The translations under genes and the position numbers were made by a program. A model generated the notes under the pieces. It saw only the letters and a list, made by a program, of their open reading frames with translations, did no database searches and had not been told where the DNA came from. Positions 15,271 to 24,414 of a stretch of DNA of 64,000 bases are shown in pieces; positions within the stretch are counted from its first letter, which is position 1; every line of letters starts with the position of its first letter. The DNA is from an uncultured Campylobacter sp. (GTDB lineage: Bacteria; Campylobacterota; Campylobacteria; Campylobacterales; Campylobacteraceae): positions 496,001-560,000 of the forward strand of contig NZ_CALGPY010000005.1 in the NCBI RefSeq assembly GCF_937959485.1. The letters are read 5' to 3'.

Positions 15271-17940
15271 ATGGCAAAGATCACGATTGACGGTAAATCT
15301 TGCGAGTGCGACGAGGGCGAGTATATCTTGCAGGTCGCGCGTCGTTGCGGCGTTTTTATCCCAGCGCTTTGTTATCTAAGCGGCGGTACGCCGACGCTCG
15401 CATGCAGGCTTTGTATGGTCGAAGCGGACGGCAAGCGCGTCTATAGCTGCAACGCCAAGGCCAAGGACGGCATGGTCGTTTACAGCCGCAGCCCCGAGAT
15501 CGACGCCGAGCGCGAGGCGATCACGCAGGTTTATTGCATCAACCATCCGATGGCGTGCGGGGTTTGCGATCAAAGCGGTGAGTGCGAACTTCAAAATTTA
15601 GCCCATCTGATGCGCACAAATGCCCAAAGCTACGCTATCCGCGATACGGCGCGCGAGGTGCAGGATTGGGGATATTTAAGCTACGATCCTAGCCTTTGCA
15701 TCGTTTGCGAGCGCTGTATCACCGCCGCGAAAGACCGCCTGGGTGTAGATGCGTTTAAGCTCGTTCCGCGCGGCGGAGACGCGCCGAGTAAGGAGCAAAA
15801 GGACGCGATGCCAAAAGACGCCTACGCCGTGTGGAACAAACTTCAAAAAAGCCTAATCGCGCGGGTAAATGAAAATGATGATTGCGTAAACTACGGCGAG
15901 AGCGCGGCGGTCTGCCCGACGGGGGCTTTGGTAGAGCGCGCGTTTAAATACGTTTCAAACGCCTGGGAGTTGCGCCAAATCCCCGCTTCCAATCCGCACA
16001 GCAGCGACTGCGAACTGCTTTATTACGAGGTCAAGCGCCGCGGCATAGGCGAGCCGCGTGAAAAAATTTATCGCGTTAGCAGCGACATAAATTTTAGCGT
16101 CCTGCATGCGGGAGCGCGCTTCGGCTGGGATTTTTCAAACGAGCAGGCGAGCAAAAACGATGCGGTTTTTAACCGCATCGTGCGCGGCATCGAGGATGGC
16201 GAGATCAAAAATATCAAATTTAATAGCTTCATTACCAACGAAGAGGCGCGGATTTTAGAGCTTTTGCGGCAAAAATTTAAGCTCGCTCTGATTAACGACG
16301 AAGCGCTTGCGTATCAAAAATTCCTGCGCGAATTTTCTAAGCTTAGCGGCGCGAAATTTTATAATGCGGATTCGCAGACGGTTAAAAACAGCGATTTCAT
16401 CGTTGTTTGCGGCACGTTTTTACGTAGCGACGCGCCAAATCTGGGCTATGCGGTAAACAGCGCCTGTAAGATAAATAAGGCAAGCGGGATCTATTTTCAT
16501 CCGTTTTGCGACGAGGGCATTAAGAGTTTTGGCAAAAATTTCATCCATCAGCCGCACGCTGCGGGCTTGGAGGCACAGATCCTGCTTTGGATCTTGCAAA
16601 AGTTCGGGCGCGATCTACCTGAGTGGCTGGATACGAAACTCGCGGCGGAATTTGAAATTTCGCGCGCCGCGGCGAAGGAAAATTTAGACGAGAAACCCGT
16701 GGGTTCGCGAAATCCTGAAAATTCTGCGGAGGCAAATGGCGCTGGGAACGTTGTGAGTGCGAGCGGTGCCGAAAATTCCGCAAAAAATTCCGCGCAGAAT
16801 TCTGAGAATCCTGTGGAAAGTAAAATTTCAAATTTTGCCCGCGCGCTGGGTCTGGACGAGCAAAAAATAGATGAAATTTTGGCTAAAAAGGAGCGTTTTT
16901 CGCTTATCATCGGCGAGGATTTTATCCGCACGCCAAATAGCGCTATGCTCGCGCGGCTGGCGGGCTTGGTGCAGCGCTACACGCCGCTAAAAGTGCTAGT
17001 GGTGCCGCCGCGCACGAACAGCCTGGGCGTCGCGCTCATCTGTGAGCTTAGCGCGCAAATGAGCGCGGGCGAGACGCTAGGCTACAATGAAGCGGGCGAT
17101 ATTAGCTTCGGCGTGTTGGAAGCGGATCTGGACGCGCCTAGCTTGTTGCAGCAGGAGGGCACGTTTACGAACTACGACAAGCGCGTGGTGTCCACCAATG
17201 CGGCGCTTGATTACGGCGGATACGAGCTAAACGACATCGCCTGTGCGCTTGGGGTTTGCGCGGAGCACGCGATTGGCTATACATCAAGCTTGGGCGCGGA
17301 TTTTGAGCCGATTAAATTTGACGATTTAGAAAATTTCTACGACAATGGCGGCGCAAACTACCGCGGATATGAGCTGCGAAACGAGGAGCTCGCCGCTAGC
17401 GAGGAGGAGTTTGAAATTTCGCTTTCAGCGCCGATTAGCGTGGGCGAGGGCGAAATTTTAATCTATGAGGCAAATCCGCTGCATCAATTCAATAAATTTA
17501 GTGGCGCAAGCAGCGGGCTCGGCGAAGCGGGCGCTCTGTATCTAAGTCCCGGCATCGCCGAAGCTCTGGGCGTGAGCGCAGGTGACGTCGTTAAAATTTA
17601 CAAAGCGGACGGCGCGGGGTATGATGAAAAAACTAGCGGCGCGGGCAAAACGAGTGCCGCTAATGATAAAAGCGGCACCGGTCGTGCGAAAAAAACGGAT
17701 CGCGCAAGTGCCGCGCATAAAGCAGACGGCGCCGGTGATGAAAACAGCGAAAGCGGCGCGACTGAGTTCGTAAGCTTAAAGCGCGAAATCGTCGCTAGCG
17801 TAAAGATCGATCTAGGCTTTAGCGGGGCGTATCTGCCGTATTTTGACGAGAAGCTGCGCAGCGAGATATTTTTCAAAACCTCACGCTATGCAAGCGTAAA
17901 AATCGAGAAAATTTCAAATTCCAAAGGAGAGGGCAGATGA
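15271..17940 (+). CDS. nuoG: Complex I subunit G with two low-complexity insertions
   Basis: NuoG carries several iron-sulfur clusters of the peripheral arm. The 889-residue product starts at ATG 15271. An N-terminal 2Fe-2S domain has C in CYLSGG, ACRLCMVE and YSCNAK. Next is the His/Cys cluster (HPMACGVCDQSGEC), then a 4Fe-4S pair (CIVCERC) and AVCPTGALV, then a long molybdopterin-oxidoreductase-like domain without the metal centre. Two insertions break the last domain: an Asn/Ala/Ser/Glu-rich segment at about 473-520 with AATTC-type words, and an Ala/Gly/Lys/Asp-rich one at about 780-830. Both lie where surface loops are expected. It overlaps nuoH by four bases. Confidence 0.95.
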   Translation: MAKITIDGKSCECDEGEYILQVARRCGVFIPALCYLSGGTPTLACRLCMVEADGKRVYSCNAKAKDGMVVYSRSPEIDAEREAITQVYCINHPMACGVCDQSGECELQNLAHLMRTNAQSYAIRDTAREVQDWGYLSYDPSLCIVCERCITAAKDRLGVDAFKLVPRGGDAPSKEQKDAMPKDAYAVWNKLQKSLIARVNENDDCVNYGESAAVCPTGALVERAFKYVSNAWELRQIPASNPHSSDCELLYYEVKRRGIGEPREKIYRVSSDINFSVLHAGARFGWDFSNEQASKNDAVFNRIVRGIEDGEIKNIKFNSFITNEEARILELLRQKFKLALINDEALAYQKFLREFSKLSGAKFYNADSQTVKNSDFIVVCGTFLRSDAPNLGYAVNSACKINKASGIYFHPFCDEGIKSFGKNFIHQPHAAGLEAQILLWILQKFGRDLPEWLDTKLAAEFEISRAAAKENLDEKPVGSRNPENSAEANGAGNVVSASGAENSAKNSAQNSENPVESKISNFARALGLDEQKIDEILAKKERFSLIIGEDFIRTPNSAMLARLAGLVQRYTPLKVLVVPPRTNSLGVALICELSAQMSAGETLGYNEAGDISFGVLEADLDAPSLLQQEGTFTNYDKRVVSTNAALDYGGYELNDIACALGVCAEHAIGYTSSLGADFEPIKFDDLENFYDNGGANYRGYELRNEELAASEEEFEISLSAPISVGEGEILIYEANPLHQFNKFSGASSGLGEAGALYLSPGIAEALGVSAGDVVKIYKADGAGYDEKTSGAGKTSAANDKSGTGRAKKTDRASAAHKADGAGDENSESGATEFVSLKREIVASVKIDLGFSGAYLPYFDEKLRSEIFFKTSRYASVKIEKISNSKGEGR

Positions 17941-18932
17941 GCGATAGTGCATTTTATTTCGTAGCTACCGTCTTAAAGGCGCTCGTGATTTTAGCCGTCA
18001 TCGCGCTGCTCTCGGGGCTTGCGACCTATGCCGAGCGCAAGGTGCTTGCCTTTATGCAGCGCAGGATCGGGCCTTCTATGGTCGGGCCTGCAGGACTTTT
18101 GCAGGTGGGCGCGGATATGATAAAGCTTTTTACAAAAGAGGACGCGATCCCTGCGCGGGCGAATAAGCTTCTTTTTAAAATCGCGCCGATAATATCGGCT
18201 ACGGGAGCTTTCGTGGCGCTTTCGGTAGTGCCGCTGCTGCCGGAGTTTACGATCGGCGGGCGAACCATCCAGCCGATTTTAAGCGATATAAATGTGGGAA
18301 TTTTATTTTTGCTCGGAGCTAGCGGCACCTGCGTTTATGGTCTACTGATCGGAGGGCTTGCGAGCTACAATAAATGGGGCACGATAGGCGCGTTTCGCGC
18401 GTTTTTGCAGATCACCTGCTTTGAGGTGATAAATGGCCTTAGCCTGATCCCTATCGTGATGATCACTGGCTCGCTCTCGCTCATCGACATCGTAAGCGCG
18501 CAAAGCGGCGGCATAGATAAGTGGTTTATCTGGAAAGAGCCCGTTTGCTTCGCGCTCTTTCTCATCGCAGCCTTTGTAGAGTGCAACCGCACGCCGCTAT
18601 GCCTTACCGAAAACGAAACCGAGATCGTAGCGGGCGCCGGTACGGCATATTCGGGTATGCGCTGGGGTATGTTTTTTATCGGCGAATACGCCAATATCAT
18701 AACCTACTCCGTCGTTACGACGCTGCTGTTTTTGGGCGGATTTAACGCGTTTTGGTTTATCCCTGGCGGCGTTATGATGGTGTTAAAATCAAGCCTCGTG
18801 TTTTTCTGCTTCCTATGGGCTCGCGCGGCGTGGCCGCATCTGCGCCCCGATCAGCTGATGGGGCTTTGCTGGAAAGTCTGCATGCCGTTAGCTCTTGCTT
18901 GCGTGCTAATTACCGCGCTAGCGATCGTTTAA
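17937..18932 (+). CDS. nuoH: Complex I subunit H
   Basis: NuoH is the membrane subunit that lines the quinone cavity and links it to the proton channels. It has 331 residues with about eight membrane helices. Conserved blocks are TYAERKVLAFMQRRIGPSMVGP near residue 30, LLQVGADMIKLFTKED, and the acidic loop FVECNRTPLCLTENETEIVAG, then YSGMRWGMFFIGEYANI. The ATG overlaps the nuoG stop. It is a typical member with no insert. Confidence 0.97.
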   Translation: MSDSAFYFVATVLKALVILAVIALLSGLATYAERKVLAFMQRRIGPSMVGPAGLLQVGADMIKLFTKEDAIPARANKLLFKIAPIISATGAFVALSVVPLLPEFTIGGRTIQPILSDINVGILFLLGASGTCVYGLLIGGLASYNKWGTIGAFRAFLQITCFEVINGLSLIPIVMITGSLSLIDIVSAQSGGIDKWFIWKEPVCFALFLIAAFVECNRTPLCLTENETEIVAGAGTAYSGMRWGMFFIGEYANIITYSVVTTLLFLGGFNAFWFIPGGVMMVLKSSLVFFCFLWARAAWPHLRPDQLMGLCWKVCMPLALACVLITALAIV

Positions 18933-18943
18933 GGAGGGGTGCG

Positions 18944-20188
18944 ATGGCAAGATACGTCCAGATCGATAAACGAGCCCCTATTAAATCCGGCGGCGATAAG
19001 CTTCGTAGATTCCTCTCCCGCACCTTTAACGGCGAGCTTTTCGTGGGGCTGTGGGTGGTGCTCAAAAATATGTTTAAGCGCGGCGGCTCGCACACGCTTC
19101 GATATCCTATGGAAAAATTTGTTATGCCGCCTAGATACCGCGGCGTGCATAAGCTAATGCGCCTGCTTGAAAGCGGCAGCGAGCGCTGCATCGGATGCGG
19201 TCTGTGCGAGAAGATCTGCGTGGCGAACTGCATCGCGATGGAGACAAGCCTCGGCGCCGACGGCCGCAAAAAAGTAGATAACTACTCGATAAATTTAGGG
19301 CGCTGCGTCTACTGCGGGCTGTGCGCGGACGTCTGCCCCGAGATCGCTATCGTACACGGCTGCGAATACGAGCTTGCGAGCGAACAGCGGGCATACTACG
19401 GCTTCAAAGAGGATCTTTTGATTCGCGGCGAAAATTTATGCTTAAACGGCGCGGCGCAGGAGTTTGCGGGCTATGGCAGCCTGGATGAAAACGCGGGCGC
19501 GCGGATCAAGATGACGCCGAACGCCTATATAAAAAGCGATGCCGCAAGCGACGAGCCAAGCTTAAAGAGCGCGGATTCAAATTTGAAAAATAGCGCCGCG
19601 GAAAGCTCTAAAAAAGAGGGTGCCGTTAGCGATAAAATTCTATTTTCAAAGGGCGCTGGCTTAAGCGGCGAAATTTTAGCCGAGCGACAAGACGTCGGGC
19701 GGGCAAGTTTAAAGGAAAGCTCCGCCGCAAACGCTGAAAATTCTAAAGAAAATTCCGCTGTCGCTAAAAATTCTACGCTTGATTTGCAGCGAAATTCTAA
19801 AGAAAATTCCGCCTCACAAAATGCAAAAGATTCCGCTACGAATAGTAAAAATTTGGCGGAGAATTTTAAAGAAAATTTCGCTCCGCAGAGCGCCGAAGAT
19901 TCCGCCACTCAAAGTAAAAATTTTAAAGATAATTCGGTTGCGCCGCACGTCGAGAATTCCACGGGCGGTCTTGCTACGAACGACGATTCTGCGGAAAATT
20001 CTAAAGAAAATTCCGCCATGCAAGACGCGGGGAATTCTGCGATGCGAGGTAAAAAATCTAAGGCAAATTTCAAAAAGAATTCCGCCGCGGACGCTGAAAA
20101 TTCTACGTTTGATTCGGTGCGAAATTCCAAAGAAAATTCTGCCTCGCAATGCGCAGAAGATTCCGCCGCGCAGGGGGAGGAGCAATGA
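18944..20188 (+). CDS. nuoI: Complex I subunit I with a long Asn/Ser/Ala/Lys-rich C-terminal extension
   Basis: NuoI carries clusters N6a and N6b. Two ferredoxin motifs are seen, CIGCGLCEKICVANC from C82 and CVYCGLCADVCPE from C121. Start ATG 18944 is chosen because AAGGAGG lies just before it; upstream in-frame sequence is inside nuoH. The family usually ends near residue 160-215. Here about 220 further residues (about 195-414) follow, made of imperfect repeats around NSKENSA, AENSKENSA and QNAKDSA, highly polar and probably disordered. The extension stays in frame to the stop, which overlaps nuoJ, so it is likely translated. DNA of the tail is an array of AAAATTC words. Confidence 0.95.
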   Translation: MARYVQIDKRAPIKSGGDKLRRFLSRTFNGELFVGLWVVLKNMFKRGGSHTLRYPMEKFVMPPRYRGVHKLMRLLESGSERCIGCGLCEKICVANCIAMETSLGADGRKKVDNYSINLGRCVYCGLCADVCPEIAIVHGCEYELASEQRAYYGFKEDLLIRGENLCLNGAAQEFAGYGSLDENAGARIKMTPNAYIKSDAASDEPSLKSADSNLKNSAAESSKKEGAVSDKILFSKGAGLSGEILAERQDVGRASLKESSAANAENSKENSAVAKNSTLDLQRNSKENSASQNAKDSATNSKNLAENFKENFAPQSAEDSATQSKNFKDNSVAPHVENSTGGLATNDDSAENSKENSAMQDAGNSAMRGKKSKANFKKNSAADAENSTFDSVRNSKENSASQCAEDSAAQGEEQ

Positions 20189-20712
20189 TACAAACGCTTG
20201 CATTTTATTTTTTCAGTGCGGTTTGCCTGGCGCTTTTCGGCATCAGCGTTTTTAGCAAAAACGTCCTTTACGCCCTTAGCGCGCTGGCCGGCGGCATGGT
20301 CTTTATGAGCGGATTTTTCTTTTTGCTGGATGCGGAGTTTTTGGGCGTAGTGCAGATCATAGTCTACACTGGCGCCGTGATCGTGCTTTACGGCTTCGCG
20401 CTGATGTTTTTGGGCGCGGATAAAAACATAAGCGAGCCGAAAAAGGGGGCAAGGCTATTTTTCGCGCTTAGCGGCGTGATCGCATTTTTGCTCGTGATTA
20501 TCGTGCTCGGTGCGGTGGTCGCAAACAACGTAGAAACGCTTAAAATTTTAAACACCGACGATACCGAGGCGCTTGGGATGATTATTTTTACGAAATATCT
20601 GGCGATTTTCGAGCTTGCAGCCGTGATGCTGCTTGTGGCGATGATCTGCGCTATCGTGCTTGCGCATAAGCAGATGGACGCGAGCCTGAGCTACGAAGAA
20701 AGCGAGGGGTAA
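20185..20712 (+). CDS. nuoJ: Complex I subunit J
   Basis: NuoJ is a membrane subunit with five predicted helices and the pi-bulge helix involved in coupling. The 175-residue product starts at ATG 20185, which overlaps the nuoI stop and follows GGGGGAGG. Family features are FGISVFSKNVLYALSALAGG, FFFLLDAEFLGVVQIIVYTGAVIVLYGFALMF and a final GMIIFTKYLAIFELAAVMLLVAMICAIVLAH. The longer reading from 20149 lies in the nuoI tail and is not used. Confidence 0.96.
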   Translation: MIQTLAFYFFSAVCLALFGISVFSKNVLYALSALAGGMVFMSGFFFLLDAEFLGVVQIIVYTGAVIVLYGFALMFLGADKNISEPKKGARLFFALSGVIAFLLVIIVLGAVVANNVETLKILNTDDTEALGMIIFTKYLAIFELAAVMLLVAMICAIVLAHKQMDASLSYEESEG

Positions 20713-20713
20713 A

Positions 20714-21037
20714 ATGGGTCTAAATCACTATCTGATCGTTGCTGTGATGATGTTTGGGCTCGGGCTTGCGGGTATGATGAAGCGAAGAAATTTGATAATG
20801 CTCTTTTTTTCGAGCGAAATTTTATTAAACGCCGCAAATTTAGCCCTCGTCGCCGTGGCGAAATTTTATGACAATATAAACGGCGAAATTTTTGCGCTTT
20901 TCATCGTAGCGATCGCCGCGAGCGAGATGGCCGTGGGGCTTGGGCTGCTCATCTTGTGGTATAAGAAAACGGGCAGCATCGAACTTGACAGCTTCGTAAA
21001 TTTTAAAAATCCTTCCAAGGACGGGCCTGATGCTTGA
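20714..21037 (+). CDS. nuoK: Complex I subunit K
   Basis: NuoK is a small membrane subunit resembling MrpC, with three helices and a buried glutamate needed for proton pumping. It has 107 residues: NHYLIVAVMMFGLGLAGMMKRRNLIMLFFSSEILLNAANLAL, then ALFIVAIAASEMAVGLGLLILWYKK. The acidic residues in SSEILLN and ASEMAVG are at the expected positions. One base separates it from nuoJ, and it overlaps nuoL by eight. Confidence 0.96.
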   Translation: MGLNHYLIVAVMMFGLGLAGMMKRRNLIMLFFSSEILLNAANLALVAVAKFYDNINGEIFALFIVAIAASEMAVGLGLLILWYKKTGSIELDSFVNFKNPSKDGPDA

Positions 21038-22877
21038 TACCGTTTTTGTATGGCTCTTAATCGCCCTTTTCGCACCGCTTGCCTCGGCGATCTTCGCAGG
21101 CGTTTTCATTCGCGCCAAAGATAAGATGTTTATTGGCGTAATCTGCTCGGCGCTGGTGATTTTAAGCACTATCACGTCGCTTGCTTTGATGGAGCTCGTT
21201 TCCGATAACCGCCTAATCAGCGTAAATTTAGCCGATTTCATAAGCACGGGATTTTTGGACGCAAAATTTAGCTTTCTCATAGATAGCGTAAGTGCGGTGA
21301 TGATGGTGGTCGTAGGCATCGTTTCCAGCGTAGTGCACGTGTATTCGATCTACTATATGTGGGATGATCAAAACTTCTCTAAATTTTTCAGCTTCCTGGG
21401 GCTTTTCGTTTTTTCGATGCTGGTTTTGGTAACGAGCGATAATTTTTTAGGACTTTTCATCGGCTGGGAGGGGGTTGGACTCTGCTCGTGGCTGTTAATA
21501 GGCTTTTGGTACGATAGGAGCAATTACAGCTGGTGCGCCAACGAAGCTTTCATAATGAACCGCATCGCAGACCTTGGGATGTTGCTTGGAATTTTTCTGA
21601 TCTATTTAAATTTCGGCTCGTTGCGGTACGAGGTGGTATTTGCGAACGCAGCGGGCTTGGAGCCTGAAATTTTAACCCTGATCGCCGCACTTTTATTTAT
21701 CGGTGCGATGGGCAAGAGCGCGCAGTTTCCGTTCCATACCTGGCTGGCAGACGCGATGGCGGGTCCGACGCCCGTGTCCGCGCTTATTCACGCAGCGACG
21801 ATGGTTACGGCGGGCGTTTATCTGGTGATCCGCGCAAACGCAATTTTCGCGCTCGCGCCCGAAGTAAGCGGCTTTATCGTCTGCTTGGGCGCTTTCGTGG
21901 CGGTCTTTGCGGCTTCTATGGCGCTGGTTCATAACGATCTTAAAAAGATCATCGCCTACTCCACGCTTTCGCAGCTTGGCTATATGTTCGTAGCCGCGGG
22001 GCTCGGGGCGTATTGGATCGCGCTATTTCATCTGGCGACGCATGCGTTTTTCAAAGCGCTTCTATTTTTGGGCGCGGGCAACGTAATGCACGCGATGAAG
22101 GATGATCTAAATATCCAAAATATGGGCGGATTATATAAGTTTATGCGGCCTACGGCGATTTTGATGTGCATAGGCTCGCTCGCGCTTTGCGGATTTTATC
22201 CGTTCGCTGGTTTTTTCTCAAAAGATAAAATTTTAGAAGCGGCGTGGAGCGCGGACGCGTATTTTATCTGGGCGCTGCTGTTTGCGGGCGCTGCGATGAC
22301 GACATTTTACAGCGTGCGTCTGATAATGCTCGTGTTTTTCGGCAAGCAAAATTTTACCCACCATCCGCACGAGGCGAAAGGCTTCGCCCTTATCGCGATG
22401 GGCGTGTTAGCCGTGCCTGCGGTGATCGCAGGCTTTTTCGAGCACGATTTTGCGGAGTTCGTGCTTAACATACTGCCGGGCTTTAAAATTTCAATCCCGC
22501 ACGGCGTGGAGGTAATTTTGATCGCCATAACGCTAGCGATGATAAGCGCGGTGGCGATCGGCACGATTTGGACATACGGCAAGGGTAAATTTAGCCAAAA
22601 TTTAAAGAACTGCAAATTTTATAAAATTTTGATCGCGCAGTATTTTATCCCGCAAATTTACGAGCGCGTGATCGTGCGCGGATACGAAAGGCTTAGCGAG
22701 ATCTGCGCTAAATGTGACGGCGCGATCATAGACGCCAGCGTCGATCTGATCGCTCGCATCGCGGTAAAAAGCGGCGAAGGAGCGGATCGCTCAAGCAATA
22801 GCGGAGATTTGAGCGCAAATTTAAGGTGGATGGTTTTGGGATCTTTCATTTTGCTGATTTTGGCGTTTGCGCTGTGA
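21030..22877 (+). CDS. nuoL: Complex I subunit L (antiporter-like)
   Basis: NuoL is the distal proton-pumping subunit, with 14 core helices plus a long lateral helix at the C-terminus. The 615 residues include LGLFIGWEGVGLCSWLLIGFWY, MGKSAQFPFHTWLADAMAGPTPVSALIHAATMVTAGVYL with the key Lys and His, and a long stretch KKIIAYSTLSQLGYMFVAAGLGAY. The C-terminal region ends in a hydrophobic anchor (LGSFILLILAFAL). No low-complexity insert is present, unlike NuoN. Confidence 0.97.
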   Translation: MLDTVFVWLLIALFAPLASAIFAGVFIRAKDKMFIGVICSALVILSTITSLALMELVSDNRLISVNLADFISTGFLDAKFSFLIDSVSAVMMVVVGIVSSVVHVYSIYYMWDDQNFSKFFSFLGLFVFSMLVLVTSDNFLGLFIGWEGVGLCSWLLIGFWYDRSNYSWCANEAFIMNRIADLGMLLGIFLIYLNFGSLRYEVVFANAAGLEPEILTLIAALLFIGAMGKSAQFPFHTWLADAMAGPTPVSALIHAATMVTAGVYLVIRANAIFALAPEVSGFIVCLGAFVAVFAASMALVHNDLKKIIAYSTLSQLGYMFVAAGLGAYWIALFHLATHAFFKALLFLGAGNVMHAMKDDLNIQNMGGLYKFMRPTAILMCIGSLALCGFYPFAGFFSKDKILEAAWSADAYFIWALLFAGAAMTTFYSVRLIMLVFFGKQNFTHHPHEAKGFALIAMGVLAVPAVIAGFFEHDFAEFVLNILPGFKISIPHGVEVILIAITLAMISAVAIGTIWTYGKGKFSQNLKNCKFYKILIAQYFIPQIYERVIVRGYERLSEICAKCDGAIIDASVDLIARIAVKSGEGADRSSNSGDLSANLRWMVLGSFILLILAFAL

Positions 22878-22884
22878 GGTGGGC

Positions 22885-24414
22885 ATGGAATACTTTTTAA
22901 GTTTGGTTATATTTTTTCCGGCGGTAGCTGCGGTTTTAGGTTTTTTGATCGACGAAGCGAGCATCAAGACCTATGCCGTTACGATGAGCTTTATAGAGTT
23001 CGTGCTTTCGCTCGTTTTGTGGATATTCTACGAGCCGGTGGACGGCATCGCGTTTAGCGTGCTGCACCCTTTCATAAGCGAATACGGCATCAACTACTTC
23101 ATCGGCGTGGACGGAATTTCGCTGTTTTTGGTGATCCTAAGCACGCTGGTTACATTTTTGGCGCTGCTTAGCCTAAGTATCAAAGAGCGCGCCAAAAATT
23201 TAATCATCTGCATTTTGTTTTTAGAGATGACGATGGTGGGCGTTTTTGTGGCGCTGGATGCGATTTTGTTTTACATATTTTGGGAGCTTTCGCTTATTCC
23301 GATGCTCTATATTATCGGCGCGTGGGGCAGCGGCAAGAGAATTTACGCCGCGGTGAAATTTTTCATCTATACCTTCCTAGGCTCGATGTTTCTACTCGTA
23401 GGGCTCGTAGCGATGAGCTATTTCTATCACGAGGCTACGGGCGAGTACAGCTTTAATATCCTAGACTGGCAGAGCCTATCGCTGCCGCTTAGCACGCAAA
23501 TTCCTCTATTTTTGGCATTTTCGGTCGCTTTTGCGATCAAGACGCCTTGCTTTCCTTTTCATACCTGGCTTCCGTACGCGCACGGGCAGGCCCCTACGAT
23601 AGGCTCGGTTCTGCTTGCCGCGGTGCTTCTTAAGATGGGCACCTACGGCTTTGTGCGATTTTCGCTGCCGCTATTTCCCGACGCGAGCGTGCATTTTAGC
23701 GGGATGATGTGCGCCGTGGCGATCGTTATGATCATCTATGCAAGCTTCATCGCCTTTGCGCAGAAGGATATCAAACAGGTTATCGCGTATAGCTCGATCG
23801 CGCATATGGGCGTAATAATGCTTGGAATTTTTTCAATGAGCCGCGAAGGAATGAGCGGCGCGGTATTTTTGATGATAAGCCACGGTATCGTAAGCGGAGG
23901 GCTCTTTATGCTCGTGGGCTTTTTGTACGACCGCAGGCATACGAAGCTTTTCAGCGAGTTCGGCGGACTTGCGCGGGTGATGCCGCTTTATGCGTTTTGT
24001 TTTTGCGTCGTGCTGCTAGGCTCGATAGGACTTCCGCTTACGATCGGCTTCGTGGGAGAATTCCTAAGTCTTGTAGGGATTTTTAAAATAAGCTTTAGCT
24101 ATGCGCTTTTGGGCGGACTCGGCATCATAATGGGCGCGATCTATTCAATGAATCTTTATAAAAAGACCTTCTTCGGCGCCCTCGTGCATGAGGAGAATAA
24201 AAAGCTAAGCGATCTAAACAGAACCGAGCTTTGCTCTATCATCCCTATCTGCGTGCTGGTGGTAGTGCTTGGCGTCGCGCCGAATCTGATGTTAAAGAGT
24301 ATCGAGCCTAGCGTGACGCAAAGCCTTGAGCTGATGTTTAACAAAGCCTCACAAACCGCAACCCGCGCCTATATGGAAAAAGCAAATTTTAAGGTAAGAA
24401 GCGATGCAAAATAA
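22885..24414 (+). CDS. nuoM: Complex I subunit M (antiporter-like)
   Basis: NuoM is the middle proton-pumping subunit. The 509-residue product starts at ATG 22885; the track back to 22867 overlaps the nuoL end and has no ribosome-binding site of its own, while GAGGTGGG precedes 22885. Visible blocks are YFIGVDGISLFLVILSTLVTF, IFWELSLIPMLYIIGAWG with the conserved Glu, CFPFHTWLPYAHGQAPTIGSVLLAAVLLKMGTYG, and KQVIAYSSIAHMGVIMLG. Overlaps nuoN by 11 bases. A normal-length member. Confidence 0.97.
   Translation: MEYFLSLVIFFPAVAAVLGFLIDEASIKTYAVTMSFIEFVLSLVLWIFYEPVDGIAFSVLHPFISEYGINYFIGVDGISLFLVILSTLVTFLALLSLSIKERAKNLIICILFLEMTMVGVFVALDAILFYIFWELSLIPMLYIIGAWGSGKRIYAAVKFFIYTFLGSMFLLVGLVAMSYFYHEATGEYSFNILDWQSLSLPLSTQIPLFLAFSVAFAIKTPCFPFHTWLPYAHGQAPTIGSVLLAAVLLKMGTYGFVRFSLPLFPDASVHFSGMMCAVAIVMIIYASFIAFAQKDIKQVIAYSSIAHMGVIMLGIFSMSREGMSGAVFLMISHGIVSGGLFMLVGFLYDRRHTKLFSEFGGLARVMPLYAFCFCVVLLGSIGLPLTIGFVGEFLSLVGIFKISFSYALLGGLGIIMGAIYSMNLYKKTFFGALVHEENKKLSDLNRTELCSIIPICVLVVVLGVAPNLMLKSIEPSVTQSLELMFNKASQTATRAYMEKANFKVRSDAK

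Noticed and set aside
19527..20188. CRISPR-like reading of the repeated AAAATTCTAAAG words
   Set aside because: Units are short, irregular, without unique equal-length spacers, and lie in frame in nuoI.
19814..20203. Minus-strand frames opposite the NuoI tail
   Set aside because: They exist only because the repeats leave all frames open; no start signals.
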